Below, piece by piece: positions 5,729 through 6,283 of a stretch of DNA of 6,283 nt. The DNA is taken from contig JAAEEW010000120.1 of the NCBI GenBank assembly GCA_013415595.1, positions 1-6,283 of the forward strand. The letters run 5' to 3'. The DNA comes from Methanosarcinales archaeon (GTDB taxonomy: Archaea; Halobacteriota; Methanosarcinia; Methanotrichales; Methanotrichaceae). The stretch's first letter is position 1, and each line of letters begins with the position of its first letter. The notes beneath the pieces were generated by a model that was not told where the DNA came from, searched no databases, and saw nothing but the letters and a program-made list of their open reading frames with translations. The position numbers and the translations under genes were made by a program.

Positions 5729-5762
5729 CCCTTTGCCCCCAGATGAAGGGGGACACAAAGGG
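5729..5762 (-). terminator. Strong hairpin behind ftsZ, possible terminator or 3' end structure
   Basis: CCCTTTG-CCCCC (5729-5740) pairs with GGGGG (5748-5752) and CAAAGGG (5756-5762), with a 7-base loop and a 3-base bulge. It starts about 30 bases after the ftsZ stop codon. No T tract follows on the minus strand, so a role in mRNA 3' end stability is as likely as termination. The rest of 5500-5791 shows no supported gene; a weaker inverted repeat CGGGCAGC/GCTGCCCG lies at 5618-5625 and 5653-5660. Confidence 0.4.
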
Positions 5763-5791
5763 CTCCGGGCAGGGGGAAGGCCAAAGACCCT

Positions 5792-6283
5792 TCAATAGTG
5801 AGGCCTGCGGTTCAAGAAGTCTATGCCGTGCTTGGAGACCACCCGCCGCCGCTCGTCACGTCCCAGGATCTGGGGGGAGGAGACGCCGGTGACCACCAGC
5901 ATGGTGCGCAGGGTGTCCTCCAGGGTGGGGTCGATCTGAGCTCCCCAGATGATTCTGGCATCGGGATTGATCTTGCTGTAGACCTCCTCCACCACCGTCT
6001 CGGCGTCGGAGATGGTCATGTCCGCGCCGCCTACCACGTTGACCAGGGCGGAGGTGGCCCCGGAGACGTCCACGTCCAGGAGGGGGCTACGCAGGGCCTT
6101 GACCACCGAGTCTCTGGCCCGGTCCTCGCCCTCAGCTTCGCCAAGTCCGATCATGGCCACACCGCCGTTGGACATGACGGTCCTCACGTCGGCGAAGTCC
6201 AGGTTGATCAGGCCGGGGCGGGTGATCAGCTCGGTTATGCCCTTGACCGAACGCATGAGCACCTCGTCCGCCACCTTGAAGGC
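5792..6283 (-). CDS. ftsZ: Cell division protein FtsZ, C-terminal part (5' truncated)
   Basis: 163 codons are visible before the TGA, open to the window edge (A-F-K-V-A-D-E-V-L at the truncated end; the GTG at 6274 is an internal valine, not a start). The T7 synergy loop is present in PGLINLDFADVRTVM. Its acidic residues complete the GTPase site of the neighbouring subunit in the filament. The activation-domain block SNGGVAMIGLGEA and the stretch IIWGAQIDPTLEDTLRTMLVVTGV are also characteristic. The protein ends soon after the fold at FLNRRPHY, with only a short tail and no long disordered linker. FtsZ polymerises with GTP at midcell to form the division ring. Whether this is the FtsZ1 or FtsZ2 paralogue cannot be told, because the N-terminal part is missing. 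Confidence 0.96.
   Translation of the reverse strand, partial: AFKVADEVLMRSVKGITELITRPGLINLDFADVRTVMSNGGVAMIGLGEAEGEDRARDSVVKALRSPLLDVDVSGATSALVNVVGGADMTISDAETVVEEVYSKINPDARIIWGAQIDPTLEDTLRTMLVVTGVSSPQILGRDERRRVVSKHGIDFLNRRPHY

Noticed and set aside
5584..5784. Minus-strand frame of 66 codons between ftsZ and the regulator
   Set aside because: Arg/Gly/Pro-rich with no start signal, and it reads through the strong hairpin behind ftsZ; treated as chance.

Overview
The window looks like chromosomal DNA of a GC-rich methanogenic euryarchaeon. A Methanothrix (Methanosaeta)-like organism is the best guess from memory, not a proven assignment. The grounds are an archaeal FtsZ C-terminus, a CDP-alcohol phosphatidyltransferase of the archaeal polar-lipid type, a secreted protein dense in N-glycosylation sequons, archaeal TATA-like promoters, and a ligase-like protein that aligns with archaeal/eukaryal ATP-dependent DNA ligases. 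No insertion sequence, CRISPR array, tRNA or rRNA was seen.

Layout. Positions 1-1050 (+) hold the 3' end of a class I/II PLP aminotransferase and, 50 bases on, a complete CDP-alcohol phosphatidyltransferase, probably archaetidylinositol phosphate synthase. Positions 1051-1650 hold no convincing gene. The first part is unstructured GC-rich sequence ending in a T run. The second part (about 1391-1646) is more AT-rich, carries a series of inverted repeats, and ends in a hairpin followed by five Ts, so it may be a small structured RNA. Converging on it is a secreted protein gene (1651-2547, -) with its own TATA box and a strong Shine-Dalgarno sequence. That protein has decameric aromatic repeats, an acidic Thr/Glu/Val linker and one SdrD/Cna-B-like beta-sandwich domain.

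Positions 2724-5499 (-) form a tightly packed three-gene operon. In transcription order it encodes a 99-residue winged-helix regulator, a full-length ATP-dependent DNA ligase homologue, and a spore-photolyase-like radical SAM protein. The junctions are a TGATG stop/start overlap and a 10-base overlap, so the three are probably co-translated. The main finding is that the ligase homologue keeps the ligase fold but has lost the adenylation lysine: motif I KxDG reads RxRG. The lysines expected in motifs IV and V are also replaced. It therefore looks like a catalytically dead ligase kept intact beside a radical SAM enzyme of a family linked to DNA repair. This may be an undescribed DNA-lesion recognition or repair module under local control.

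Positions 5500-5791 are a regulatory intergenic region, with the operon promoter, an 8-base direct repeat and a strong hairpin behind ftsZ. Positions 5792-6283 (-) are the C-terminal part of ftsZ, cut by the window end.
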